A program made the translations under genes and the position numbers. The notes beneath the pieces were generated by a model. The model did not search any database and was not told where the DNA came from. It saw only the letters and a list, made by a program, of their open reading frames with translations. Positions 23,286 through 32,041 of a DNA stretch of 49,524 bases are shown one piece after another. Every line of letters begins with the position of its first letter. Position 1 is the stretch's first letter. Where the stretch lies: NCBI GenBank assembly GCA_017995775.1, contig JAGOIF010000007.1, positions 1 to 49,524 on the forward strand. Reading direction: 5' to 3'. The stretch is from Aliarcobacter sp. GTDB lineage: Bacteria > Campylobacterota > Campylobacteria > Campylobacterales > Arcobacteraceae.

Positions 23286-25374
23286 TCCAAATACTCATTT
23301 GAGAAATAGTATGTTGGTATTTTCTTGAAGTCTCTTTTATAACAAAAGGTACATCAATAGTTTCAAGTAATTCAAAATCAAGTAGTTTTTCTTTCAATGT
23401 ATCTAAAGTGTATACTTCTTTATTATCCTTCATATATCCACCAAGCCAGTTTTCCTTAGGCGTATAATCTTCAAGCCATGTATAAGGGCTTAAAAGCACT
23501 AGTAAACCATCTTTATTTATTCTATTTGGGATATCATCTAAGAACATTTGAGGATAATATAATCTATCTATTAAATTTGAGCAGAAAATCAAATCAAAAC
23601 CAGTATAAATATCTTTTAAATTACAAGCATCACCTTGCATAAAACTTACTTTATTTTTGATTTCTTCTAATCCTAAACTTTCTAGTGAAACTGATTTTTC
23701 TTCAAAAATCTCACCTTCTTTTTTAACTTTATATATTAATGAATCATAATTTTTAAGTTTAACTCCAACATTTATAAAGTTTGCAGAAAAATCAATTCCA
23801 ATTACTTCATCAAAATTTCGTGCTAATTCATAAGTAGATCTTCCAACAGAACATCCCAAGTCTAGTGCTTTTTTAGTTTTAATATCTTTTATATATGGTT
23901 TTAAAAGTTCAACTGAATTTACACAGAAGTTTTTAACTCCAAAGTTTTCGCTTCCATAGTGAAATTCACAATATTGTGCGATTAGTTCATCTGTTTCATA
24001 AACATTGTCATTTAATTTTGTTCTATATGAATTTGAAGATTTAACATATCTAAACCCTGCATGTTGGAAAAAGTGCTTTCTAAATGCATATCTAGCTTCT
24101 TTTAGTGTTTCATTTCCTAAACTTATAAATGATCCACCTTTTATTAAAGCGTGTCTATCATCAAAAGTAGGAGTTGTAAAATCATCATAAATAGGATGAA
24201 CAATAAAATCATCAAAAGGATATGTTGGAGTTAAACTCCATTGCCATACATTTCCAATCACATCATAAAATTCACTCTCTTTTGCTTTAAATGCATATTT
24301 ATCAACGGCACTTTGATTAAACTGTTTTAGTCCAATATTTGCATCTTTTTGTCCTGCATTTGTATATTCATATAAAGCATAATATTCATCTTCACTTGGA
24401 AGTCTTACTTCATATCCTAATTTTTGTGATTTATATTTACAAAAAGCTTCTGCTTCATAAATATTTATATCAACAGGATAATTTAATGGAAGTGGAATTT
24501 CTCTATTTATTTCTCTTAAATAAAATTGATTTTCTTTTTTTAACCAAAATGTTGGATATTTTGCTTGTGTGAAATCTAACCATTCTTTACCTTCTTGAGT
24601 AAAAAACTCTGGTTTATTATAAGCGCCCTCGTTTACAAACTCTAAAAACTCTCCATTTGAAACTAAATATTTTGATGCTTGAAAATCTTTTATTTCTGCT
24701 TTATGAAATGAAAATTCATTATCCCAACCATAAAAAATAGGATTTTCTCTATCTTTTTGTAAAATAACAGTAGTTCCTTTTACATCTAATAACTCATTTT
24801 TAGGATATGTATTTGAAGCTTCATTTGTATATGTAAAAATTTCATCTTCTTTTAAAAACTTTAAATCAAGTTCACGTAAAAGTACAGAAGAAGTTTCAAT
24901 ATGAATATTTATATGTTCAATTCCCATTAAAACAATCCACATAGGACTATTCCAGTTTATCGGCATTGTGAACTCTAATGTGTCAATTAAATTTAAAACA
25001 AGCTCTTTTACTTTATCTCTATAGACTTTAGTTTGCTCAAATGTTGGCCATGTGTAGTGCTTTGAATTTAAATCATCCCACGACATCTCATCAACACCGA
25101 TTGCAAAAATAGATTCATATTCTGGATTTACTCTTTCTTTTATTATATTTGCTAGTATTAATTTATTTACAAAAAATGTAGCTGTATGCCCAAAATAAAA
25201 AATTAAAGGATGTCTTAAACTATTTGGTTGTTCGTATATAAATTCTTTTTCTTTTAATAAATCAAATAGTTTTTCATCCAGTTCATATGTTTCTATAAAC
25301 TGTTTTTTTATCTCATTTCTTTTTTCTTCTATTGTGCCTTCACTTAAATTTACACTCTCTTTTATATAATTCAT
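23272..25374 (-). CDS. ovoA: OvoA: 5-histidylcysteine sulfoxide synthase fused to 4-mercaptohistidine N1-methyltransferase
   Basis: A 700-residue three-domain enzyme of ovothiol A synthesis. The DinB-like N-terminal domain has iron ligands H63 (YFGH) and the H-x3-H-x-E motif H154/H158/E160 (GIEHINIHIE). The formylglycine-enzyme-like domain (about 210-445) includes YLVSNGEFLEF, VRLPSEDEYYAL and DVIGNVWQWS. The C-terminal SAM methyltransferase (about 480-700) has ALDLGCSVGRS at 503-513. The length and domain order match known OvoA, which joins cysteine to histidine using oxygen and then N-methylates the mercaptohistidine. No obvious separate OvoB C-S lyase lies in the window. Confidence 0.93.
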   Translation of the reverse strand: MNYIKESVNLSEGTIEEKRNEIKKQFIETYELDEKLFDLLKEKEFIYEQPNSLRHPLIFYFGHTATFFVNKLILANIIKERVNPEYESIFAIGVDEMSWDDLNSKHYTWPTFEQTKVYRDKVKELVLNLIDTLEFTMPINWNSPMWIVLMGIEHINIHIETSSVLLRELDLKFLKEDEIFTYTNEASNTYPKNELLDVKGTTVILQKDRENPIFYGWDNEFSFHKAEIKDFQASKYLVSNGEFLEFVNEGAYNKPEFFTQEGKEWLDFTQAKYPTFWLKKENQFYLREINREIPLPLNYPVDINIYEAEAFCKYKSQKLGYEVRLPSEDEYYALYEYTNAGQKDANIGLKQFNQSAVDKYAFKAKESEFYDVIGNVWQWSLTPTYPFDDFIVHPIYDDFTTPTFDDRHALIKGGSFISLGNETLKEARYAFRKHFFQHAGFRYVKSSNSYRTKLNDNVYETDELIAQYCEFHYGSENFGVKNFCVNSVELLKPYIKDIKTKKALDLGCSVGRSTYELARNFDEVIGIDFSANFINVGVKLKNYDSLIYKVKKEGEIFEEKSVSLESLGLEEIKNKVSFMQGDACNLKDIYTGFDLIFCSNLIDRLYYPQMFLDDIPNRINKDGLLVLLSPYTWLEDYTPKENWLGGYMKDNKEVYTLDTLKEKLLDFELLETIDVPFVIKETSRKYQHTISQMSIWKKKA

Positions 25375-25399
25375 TTTATTCCTTGTCTATTTTTATAAT

Positions 25400-27622
25400 C
25401 TATAATATTTTTTCTAAAAATTCTAAACTTTTTATTTTATTTGTTTTTTTAAACTCTTTGTATATGTTTAATAGCTGGTTGAGCTCACTTTGTCCAAGAG
25501 TTGTCATATGCGTTTCTAGTTTTATTACAATATCACTGTTTTTTATTTCTAGTAATTCTTTTACAATATAATTTTCTATTAAAACCATTCCAAGTCGTTT
25601 AACTGATTTTGTTTTATCTAAAATCGATAAAGCTTCTTGGGTTAATTCTAAAACTTCATTACATAATCTTATCTCAACGCTAGTATTTAATATTTTATAT
25701 AAAATATTTAGTGCAAGATTATGTAAAACTACAGACATTTCATCCCTATCACCAACTGATTGTTTTAGTAATAATCCTAATCTTCCCAATTTTATTGATT
25801 TATTTATTGTTCCTATTTTCTTAACTTCTTGTTGTATATATTTGCATCTATAAGTAATAGCCATATTTACAAATGTTCCCCCATACTCAAAAGCACCTAA
25901 AGTAGGAATTGATATGCATTTTTTATAATTATTTATAGCTTCATCTAAATTTTCATTCCACTCTTCAAGGTTAGCTTTAATATTATAATAGTGCCACAAC
26001 CACAAAGGTGTATTATCATCATTATGTGAAAAAAGTATACTTTCAAGGCTATTTAATGCTTCAATTCCTTCTTGTTTTAACTCTTCATTTCTTTGACTAA
26101 TAATAATCCAAGCAGCTTTTCTTTGATAATATCTAACTTCAATATCATTTGGTTTATTATTTTTCCCCATATTTAAAGTTTTTGGTAAACTCTCATATGC
26201 TTTATCAAACTGTCCCATTCTTTCATATAAAGAACAGATATTAACAGCATATTTATTTGGATTAATCTCATATAAATATTGAGTTATTAAAATAGCTTGT
26301 TCAAAATGTCCACTTCTTTCAAATAATATAACTAATTTATTTAATGCTTCAATTGAGAATTTTCTATAATATGAGTTATTTGAACTTTCAAAAGTATTGA
26401 AATCTTTTGAATCAAACATCAATCCAGCAATATCAAACCAATATAAATCTATTAATTCATATTGTTGTTTTTGCTCAATTGAGCTAATAAATTTCTCTAG
26501 GATTTTTATATTTCTTCTTTTATCTAAAACTATATCTTTTACATAATAATATAAAATTAACAAAGAAATAGGATTTTCAAAAGAAGCTACAAACTCTTCA
26601 ATATGGTTTCGTAAATAATTTGCTAATCTTTTTTCTTCATCTGCTAAATCTTTAAAAGTAACATTTGAAGTAAAATAAACTTGCAAAGATTTTTCTTGGG
26701 CAATTAATTTAAAATCATCAAAACTTCTATTTATAAAATTTTGAAAACCAAAAATTATCTGATTTTTAGAATCTAAATCTTCTTTTATAAAATTCTTTCC
26801 ACAATGTTCAAAAAGCTCTAAAGATATCAGACTTTTTTTATCTCTATTTTTTAATATCACCGTCGAGCATAACTGCATTAAAGAGTATAATTTTTGCTCT
26901 TTTTGTGATAATAAAACTTCTATATCACATTTTTTAGGGCTATTTTCTGATTTTATTATTTCGATATTCATTACTTCAAATTCATTTAGTCTATTTGTAA
27001 AATTTTGAATTTTGTCATTTCTAATATAAAAATTCACATCATAGAATCTATCTAAAATTCTATTTACAAATATTTGCCATAACCAATGATTTGAATCTTC
27101 TAAATCAAAGTTATAAAGATGAAGGGTTGTTTTCCTATCAAAATTTGACAATAACAAAGAAAGTTTTTTTAGTCTTTTTATATCTTTATTAAACCATGAA
27201 GATAAAATAGTTCTAAATTCATTCTTTTCTCCATTTAAAAGCGAAGGCATGATTAATAAACCAAGAAAAAAAACCAATACAAAAGATAAAGATATATAAT
27301 CATTGATAGTCCAAGAAAAATTCATTTCAAAAACTATTTTCTTTAAAAAATCTTCGTAAATTGAAACCGATAAAAAAGCTATTAATATTACAAAAACAGA
27401 AATAATAGAAATTATTCCAGAAGATACTCTTTTTTTCAAAAAATATAAAGCAGAAGATCCAACTAAAGAATTTAGGTCAGATTCAATTTTATCGAAAGTA
27501 TCTTTTTCACAATAAGTAATATATAAATCATTATTTTTTTTAGATACAGAACTATCTTCAACTCTTTTTCTTTTTGAATTACAAAGCTTAGATATGTAAA
27601 TATTACAATTATTTTGTTTCAT
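25400..27622 (-). CDS. Unrecognised two-TM protein with C-terminal TPR-like repeats, 740 aa
   Basis: I do not recognise the family. There is a basic N-terminal cytoplasmic segment with SKRKRVEDSSVSKK, then two membrane helices (about 67-88 and 108-128). A middle region with strands and acidic helices follows (KTTLHLYNFDLED). From about residue 430 to the end there are helical pairs of TPR type, for example LVILFERSGHFEQAILITQYL followed by ICSLYERMGQFDKAYESL and YYNIKANLEEWNENLDEAIN. No nuclease, ATPase or kinase motif is visible. A ribosome-binding site AAGGGAAG sits in the end of the upstream GGCT-like gene, only five bases before, so the two form an operon. Confidence 0.75.
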   Translation of the reverse strand: MKQNNCNIYISKLCNSKRKRVEDSSVSKKNNDLYITYCEKDTFDKIESDLNSLVGSSALYFLKKRVSSGIISIISVFVILIAFLSVSIYEDFLKKIVFEMNFSWTINDYISLSFVLVFFLGLLIMPSLLNGEKNEFRTILSSWFNKDIKRLKKLSLLLSNFDRKTTLHLYNFDLEDSNHWLWQIFVNRILDRFYDVNFYIRNDKIQNFTNRLNEFEVMNIEIIKSENSPKKCDIEVLLSQKEQKLYSLMQLCSTVILKNRDKKSLISLELFEHCGKNFIKEDLDSKNQIIFGFQNFINRSFDDFKLIAQEKSLQVYFTSNVTFKDLADEEKRLANYLRNHIEEFVASFENPISLLILYYYVKDIVLDKRRNIKILEKFISSIEQKQQYELIDLYWFDIAGLMFDSKDFNTFESSNNSYYRKFSIEALNKLVILFERSGHFEQAILITQYLYEINPNKYAVNICSLYERMGQFDKAYESLPKTLNMGKNNKPNDIEVRYYQRKAAWIIISQRNEELKQEGIEALNSLESILFSHNDDNTPLWLWHYYNIKANLEEWNENLDEAINNYKKCISIPTLGAFEYGGTFVNMAITYRCKYIQQEVKKIGTINKSIKLGRLGLLLKQSVGDRDEMSVVLHNLALNILYKILNTSVEIRLCNEVLELTQEALSILDKTKSVKRLGMVLIENYIVKELLEIKNSDIVIKLETHMTTLGQSELNQLLNIYKEFKKTNKIKSLEFLEKIL

Positions 27623-27627
27623 TAATT

Positions 27628-28185
27628 TTATTTCTTCCCTTGAGTAGCTGCATTATGTTGGATTGGATCACTAAAAGTATAAATTCCTTCTTTAATAGGA
27701 AAAGGCATATTTTGTAAACATATCTTAAAATTATTTACAAAAGATTCATCATAGTTTTTTAAACCTTCATTTAATATATCAATATATTTTAATGGAATAA
27801 AACTATTTTTATCATTTTGTTTTGCTATTTTTTCTTCATTTGTAGTCATAAAAGCTATTAAATCATCTTTAAAATCTTTATTTAAAATATTATTTGAACT
27901 AATAGTAATACAACTATAATTTTTTTCTCTTAATTTTAAAACTTCTAATTCTTCTTGAGTTATTTTTATTATTACTCCATAAATACTTTTATTCACAGAT
28001 TTTTTAATATTTAAAAAAACTCCATTTGTAGGTACATTATCAAATTCTATTGACTCAAGTGCATTCCAAACTCTTTCATAGCCTTTTATTTGAACAGGTA
28101 TTAAATCTTCTTGTTTTAAAACTCTTTGAAAAGATTTTTGAGCACTATTTATATTAATTAAAGAACCAAAACCAAATAAATACAT
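27628..28185 (-). CDS. Gamma-glutamylcyclotransferase-like (GGCT/AIG2 fold) protein
   Basis: The 185-residue product starts MYLFGFGSLININS, which is the FGSL phosphate/substrate loop of the GGCT superfamily. IKGYERVWNAL and GVFLNIKKSVNKSIYGVII are typical core strands, and the catalytic glutamate is probably E87 in LKLREKNYSCI. Known members cyclise gamma-glutamyl amines or peptides, as in glutathione breakdown or BtrG-type removal of a gamma-glutamyl group. The substrate here is unknown. It is followed by the two-TM/TPR gene in what looks like a two-gene operon downstream of its own promoter region at 28186-28324. Confidence 0.75.
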   Translation of the reverse strand: MYLFGFGSLININSAQKSFQRVLKQEDLIPVQIKGYERVWNALESIEFDNVPTNGVFLNIKKSVNKSIYGVIIKITQEELEVLKLREKNYSCITISSNNILNKDFKDDLIAFMTTNEEKIAKQNDKNSFIPLKYIDILNEGLKNYDESFVNNFKICLQNMPFPIKEGIYTFSDPIQHNAATQGKK

Positions 28186-28262
28186 TATTTATTATTCCTT
28201 TTTTGTAAAACTTATTAACTTACAATATTATCTCATTTTACTATTAATTTACTCTTATTTAA

Positions 28263-28301
28263 TGAAATCATTTCACATTGTTTATACAAATAAGTTATAA
28301 T
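28263..28301 (+). promoter_or_regulatory. Promoter with adjacent palindrome upstream of the lipoprotein gene
   Basis: A -10 box TATAAT lies at 28296-28301, 23 bases before the lipoprotein ATG at 28325. Twenty bases upstream of it is the perfect palindrome TGAAAT-C-ATTTCA (28263-28275), which covers the region where a -35 box would be expected. It could be an operator for a dimeric regulator. The same gap serves the divergent GGCT-like gene. Confidence 0.4.
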
Positions 28302-28324
28302 GTTTAGCTAATTAAAGGAGTTGT

Positions 28325-29305
28325 ATGAGATTTTTACTAAATATATTTATTTTAATTTTTATTGGATTTTTTATAAGTGCTTGTAGTTCAAAAAGATTAA
28401 CAATAAAAGCATTACATCCTTCAAAAATAGAGACTGAAAAAATTTATACAATAAAAGTTGATAGATTTTATCGCGATGATGTGGATCAAACAAGAAGTTT
28501 AGAAAATAAAATTGCAAATAAAATTATAGATAATCAAAGAGTTTTTTTATTAAAAAATAATGATTTTGGAACAGATGCTGTTATTACAGGAGATGTTATA
28601 AACTCATCTGTAAGATATGAAACCTATTATCAATCAGAAGTTGATTATTCAAGATGTAGATATTATAGATATGATGAAAAAAATAGAAGAAGCCATTGTA
28701 TTGAATATGCCATTAGATATATTCCTTGTGAAAATAGAGAATATAATGTAACTACAAACATCCAAGTTATAAAACCAATTACAAATAATCTCATATTTTC
28801 AAAAACATATGATAAATCAAGCCATGAAAATGTATGTTTTGATAGTCCATATCCTTTTAGTAGATCATCAAATGATAAATATAGAATCAATTCTCAAATT
28901 GCAGATGAAATCGCACAAAATATTGTAGATGATATCTCTCCTCATTATGTTTATTATAATGTAAATATAATTGAAGAACTTGATGATAAAAATAAATTAT
29001 ATTCAAAAGAAGATAAAAAAAGATTTGAAAATATTATTGATTTAATTGTAAATAAAAATCTTGATATTGCAAAAACTCAACTTGAAGCTATGGACAAACA
29101 ATTTGATGGCAAAAGTTTTGAAGTAATTTATAATCTTGGGCTTATTTTTGAAGCTACAAATAATTTAGAAATTGCAAATAATCTATACAATGAAGCAAAA
29201 ACATTAACTTTAGATATTAAATATCTTGATTTAATTAATTATGCAATAACAAGAACAAATATAAACTTAGAAGAGAAAATAAAAGCAAAATCACAGTTGC
29301 CATAA
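28325..29305 (+). CDS. Outer-membrane-type lipoprotein with C-terminal TPR-like region, 326 aa
   Basis: A signal peptide with the lipobox FFISACSSK (cleavage before the Cys at about residue 20) identifies a lipoprotein that Lgt, encoded 2.4 kb downstream, would modify. The first mature domain has YTIKVDRFYRDDVDQTRSLE and VFLLKNNDFGTDAVITGDV, which resembles the alternating pattern of CsgG-like or LpoB-like lipoproteins. It also has a cluster of cysteines and tyrosines (SRCRYYRYDEKNRRSHC). The C-terminal part (about 230-320) contains TPR-like helices (FEVIYNLGLIFEATNNLEIA). The function is unknown. AAAGGAG precedes the ATG. Confidence 0.75.
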   Translation: MRFLLNIFILIFIGFFISACSSKRLTIKALHPSKIETEKIYTIKVDRFYRDDVDQTRSLENKIANKIIDNQRVFLLKNNDFGTDAVITGDVINSSVRYETYYQSEVDYSRCRYYRYDEKNRRSHCIEYAIRYIPCENREYNVTTNIQVIKPITNNLIFSKTYDKSSHENVCFDSPYPFSRSSNDKYRINSQIADEIAQNIVDDISPHYVYYNVNIIEELDDKNKLYSKEDKKRFENIIDLIVNKNLDIAKTQLEAMDKQFDGKSFEVIYNLGLIFEATNNLEIANNLYNEAKTLTLDIKYLDLINYAITRTNINLEEKIKAKSQLP

Positions 29306-29416
29306 CTCTTTGTGACTCTTTGTAAATTGGCTATTTAACAACTTTTAACCAAGATTTTTGTATATTAAATTTTTATTATAAATATTAAAATTTTTAAAGT
29401 TAAAAGGTTAGATAAA

Positions 29417-30712
29417 GTGTCAATGAATAAATTTAATTACACAGCAATTTCTGATGACTGTGTAAAGTGTGGAAAGTGTAAACCAGTTTGTACAATATTT
29501 AACATAAACCAAGATGAAGCTACAAGTCCCAGAGGATTTATTGATTTATTAGGGGCTTATGAAAGAAATGAATTAGAGCTTGATCAAACAGCAAAAGATA
29601 TATTTGAATCATGCTTTTTATGTACAAACTGCGTTGAAGTGTGTCCTAATGACTTACCAACAGATATGATAATCGAGCAAGTAAGAGCAGATATTGCAAA
29701 GAAATTTGGAATAACTTGGTACAAAAAACTATTCTTCTTCTTACTAAGACATAGAAAAACTATGGACTTATTATCAAAACTAGGATGGATGTTCCAAACA
29801 TGTGCTTTAAAAATCGATGAGAAAAAACAATCAGGACTTCCTAGATTTTCATTACCAATTGTAAAGAAAAATAGAGCTTTACCCTTTGCAGATAGCACAA
29901 GTTTTTTAAATAAATACCCAGCAAATATAAAAGCACCCAACAAGAAAATAGAAGAAAACAAGAAAAATAAAGTTGCGATTTTCATAGGTTGTATGAGTAA
30001 CTATACATATACAAACACAGGAGATTCACTAGTTAAGATTCTTAAAAAACTAGAGCTTGATATTATGATTCCTAAAAAACAGCTATGCTGTGGAGCACCT
30101 GCTTATTTTACAGGTGATTTTGATACAGTTGATTTTTTAGCTAAGAAAAATATTGAATACTTTGAATCGTGGATTGATGAAGTTGATGCTGTTATTATTC
30201 CAGAAGCTACTTGTAGTGCTATGATTAATCAAGACTGGGCTCATTACTTCCATAACCAGCCAGAATGGAAAGCAAGAGCAGAAAAATTATCATCAAAAAT
30301 ATTTATGGCTACAAAATGGTTAGAAAATAGTACTGATTTAAAAAATATGCTAGCAAATACTGGAAAGAAATTTGATCAATTAGTTACATATCACGATCCT
30401 TGTCATGCAAAAAAAATGCAAGGTATTTGGGAAGAACCTAGAACTTTATTAAAACAAAACTATGTTTTAACAGAAATGAGTGATTCAAATAGATGTTGTG
30501 GATTTGGTGGAGTTACTATGCAAACTGAAAAGTATGACTTTGCAAAAGCAGCAGGTGCACCAAAAGCTGCAATGATTAGGGATACAAAAGCACAAATTGT
30601 AAGTGCTGAGTGTAGTGCATGTAGAATGCAAATCACAAACTCTTTATATTTAGCCGATGTAGATGTAGAGTTTAAAAATCCAATAGAATTAATTGCAGAG
30701 GCACTAGAATAA
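29417..30712 (+). CDS. Iron-sulfur protein with two 4Fe-4S sites and two CCG domains (GlcF/HdrD-like)
   Basis: The N-terminal ferredoxin-type region has C15-x2-C18-x2-C21-x3-C25 and C66-x2-C69-x2-C72-x3-C76, for two [4Fe-4S] clusters. Two CCG cysteine-rich domains follow, with KQLCCGAPAYFTGDF and SNRCCGFGGVTMQ. This 431-residue layout occurs in glycolate oxidase subunit GlcF, heterodisulfide reductase HdrD and related quinone-linked electron carriers. Which donor or acceptor it uses is not visible, because no flavoprotein dehydrogenase gene is adjacent. The start is GTG at 29417, with AAAGG about ten bases upstream; ATG two codons later is possible. It overlaps lgt by one base. Confidence 0.85.
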   Translation: MSMNKFNYTAISDDCVKCGKCKPVCTIFNINQDEATSPRGFIDLLGAYERNELELDQTAKDIFESCFLCTNCVEVCPNDLPTDMIIEQVRADIAKKFGITWYKKLFFFLLRHRKTMDLLSKLGWMFQTCALKIDEKKQSGLPRFSLPIVKKNRALPFADSTSFLNKYPANIKAPNKKIEENKKNKVAIFIGCMSNYTYTNTGDSLVKILKKLELDIMIPKKQLCCGAPAYFTGDFDTVDFLAKKNIEYFESWIDEVDAVIIPEATCSAMINQDWAHYFHNQPEWKARAEKLSSKIFMATKWLENSTDLKNMLANTGKKFDQLVTYHDPCHAKKMQGIWEEPRTLLKQNYVLTEMSDSNRCCGFGGVTMQTEKYDFAKAAGAPKAAMIRDTKAQIVSAECSACRMQITNSLYLADVDVEFKNPIELIAEALE

Positions 30713-31527
30713 TGATAGAAAATTGGCAAAATATATATTCAACCTTTGATCCCATTGCATTTAATTTAGGTCCTATATCAGTTCACTGGTATGGGCTTAT
30801 GTATGCTTTAGCATTAATTAGTGCTATTTTTATTGCAAAATGGTTTATAAAAAAAGACAAGTTAAATATTTCAAATGATTTATTTGATTCATATATTTGG
30901 TGGGCTGAAATTGGTGTGATTTTAGGTGCAAGATTAGGTTATATTTTATTTTATGATTCCCATACAATGTATTATATAACACATCCTTGGCAAATATTCA
31001 ATCCTTATATAAATGGTGTTTATGCTGGAATTTCTGGTATGAGTTATCATGGAGCTTTTATAGGATTTATTATTGCTTCATATTTGTTTTGTAGAAAAAA
31101 CAAAGTATCTTTTTGGTTTGTTACAGATATCGCAGTTTTAGGAATCTCAGCTGCATATGTTTTTGGAAGAATCGGAAATTTCTTCAATCAAGAGCTAGTA
31201 GGTAGAGTAACTGATCTTCCTTGGGGAATTTATGTTGGACAAACATTAAGACACCCTTCTCAGCTTTATGAAGCTATATTAGAAGGTCTTTTAGTATTTG
31301 CTATTTTAGTATATTTAAGAAAAAGAAAAACATTCGATGGACAATTAGCTTTAATGTATGGAATATTATATTCATTTATGAGAATTGTTGCAGAATTTTT
31401 CAGACAACCAGATATCCAATTAGGATTTATTTATAGTAATTGGCTTACAATGGGGATTTTACAGTCTTCTTTTGTGCTAGTAGTTTGTTTGGGATTATAT
31501 TTTAAAATAAGAAATATGAGAAAATAA
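30712..31527 (+). CDS. lgt: Prolipoprotein diacylglyceryl transferase
   Basis: Transfers diacylglyceryl from phosphatidylglycerol to the lipobox cysteine of prolipoproteins in the inner membrane. The 271-residue protein has about seven helices. It shows the near-start motif ISVHWYGLMYALAL, the catalytic H-G element MSYHGAFIGF, and the Lgt signature GRIGNFFNQELVGR. HPSQLYEAILEG also matches. Its start overlaps the preceding Fe-S gene stop (TAATG). It ends in a bidirectional hairpin. Confidence 0.96.
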   Translation: MIENWQNIYSTFDPIAFNLGPISVHWYGLMYALALISAIFIAKWFIKKDKLNISNDLFDSYIWWAEIGVILGARLGYILFYDSHTMYYITHPWQIFNPYINGVYAGISGMSYHGAFIGFIIASYLFCRKNKVSFWFVTDIAVLGISAAYVFGRIGNFFNQELVGRVTDLPWGIYVGQTLRHPSQLYEAILEGLLVFAILVYLRKRKTFDGQLALMYGILYSFMRIVAEFFRQPDIQLGFIYSNWLTMGILQSSFVLVVCLGLYFKIRNMRK

Positions 31528-31550
31528 ATAGTTATTTAACTATTTATTTT
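31522..31550. terminator. Bidirectional hairpin between lgt and the zinc-ribbon gene
   Basis: The stem AAATAAATAGTTA / TAACTATTTATTT has a TT centre and is followed by a short T run on the plus strand. It includes the lgt stop (31525-31527) and the stop of the convergent gene (31536-31538). Confidence 0.75.
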
Positions 31551-31808
31551 TGATTCTTTTTTGTAACCAGCATCAATAGCCAGCTCTGCAATCTTATTTT
31601 TTAGCAAATCTAATCTCCAACCATGTCTACTAGCAAAATTTTCTATTTCTATTTCTCTTTCTTCATGTGTACAGAATACAAAAATTCTTTTTAGAAAAGG
31701 TTTTGGCACTTGTATAGCTATTAATTGAAAGTAATTCTCTTTACAGCTTCTTGAACAAAAAGCCTTACTCATAGCAATCTTTTTTTTGCAGAAAGGGCAA
31801 TGGGACAT
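31536..31808 (-). CDS. Small zinc-ribbon protein, 90 aa
   Basis: The N-terminus MSHCPFCKKKIAMSKAFCSR-SC holds C4-x2-C7 and C18-x3-C22, a probable zinc ribbon. The rest is a helical, soluble segment (HEEREIEIENFASRHGWRLD, then LLKNKIAELAIDAGYK) that could be a small winged or three-helix domain. I do not recognise the family. Its ATG overlaps the stop of the 64-residue upstream gene (TAATG), so the two are translated together. Confidence 0.65.
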   Translation of the reverse strand: MSHCPFCKKKIAMSKAFCSRSCKENYFQLIAIQVPKPFLKRIFVFCTHEEREIEIENFASRHGWRLDLLKNKIAELAIDAGYKKESKINS

Positions 31809-32002
31809 TATTTATTACCTTTGATTATTAGTTTGTAGAACTTAGCATTTGTGACGTCCTGTAAAAACTTTGGTTCAATATCGTGCAAAGCTATTATATC
31901 AATAGCTTTGCCTTCCATTAACCATTGTTTTCCAGTGTCTTCAATCTTTTGAGTTTCAAATAATTGGATTAATTCTTCTTTTGAAATGATCAGTTCTTCC
32001 AT
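31808..32002 (-). CDS. Hypothetical small protein, 64 aa
   Basis: A soluble acidic product (MEELIISKEELIQLFETQK, then DTGKQWLMEGKAIDIIALHD) without cysteines or membrane segments. I see no known motif. The start at 32002 lies 39 bases after the response regulator on the same strand, and its stop overlaps the start of the zinc-ribbon gene. Coupled translation with that gene is the main evidence that this small ORF is real. Confidence 0.6.
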   Translation of the reverse strand: MEELIISKEELIQLFETQKIEDTGKQWLMEGKAIDIIALHDIEPKFLQDVTNAKFYKLIIKGNK

Positions 32003-32041
32003 ATTATAACTCTTTTATTAATATTTTGCAAATAGCCTTTC

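Noticed and set aside
28325-29305. Possible identity of the lipoprotein as CsgG or LpoB.
   Set aside because: The pattern is only vaguely similar and the cysteine/tyrosine-rich segment is not shared; it is left as a lipoprotein of unknown function.
29306-29324. Direct repeat CTCTTTGTGA-CTCTTTGTAA after the lipoprotein gene.
   Set aside because: It is a single tandem pair without secondary structure or mobile-element features.
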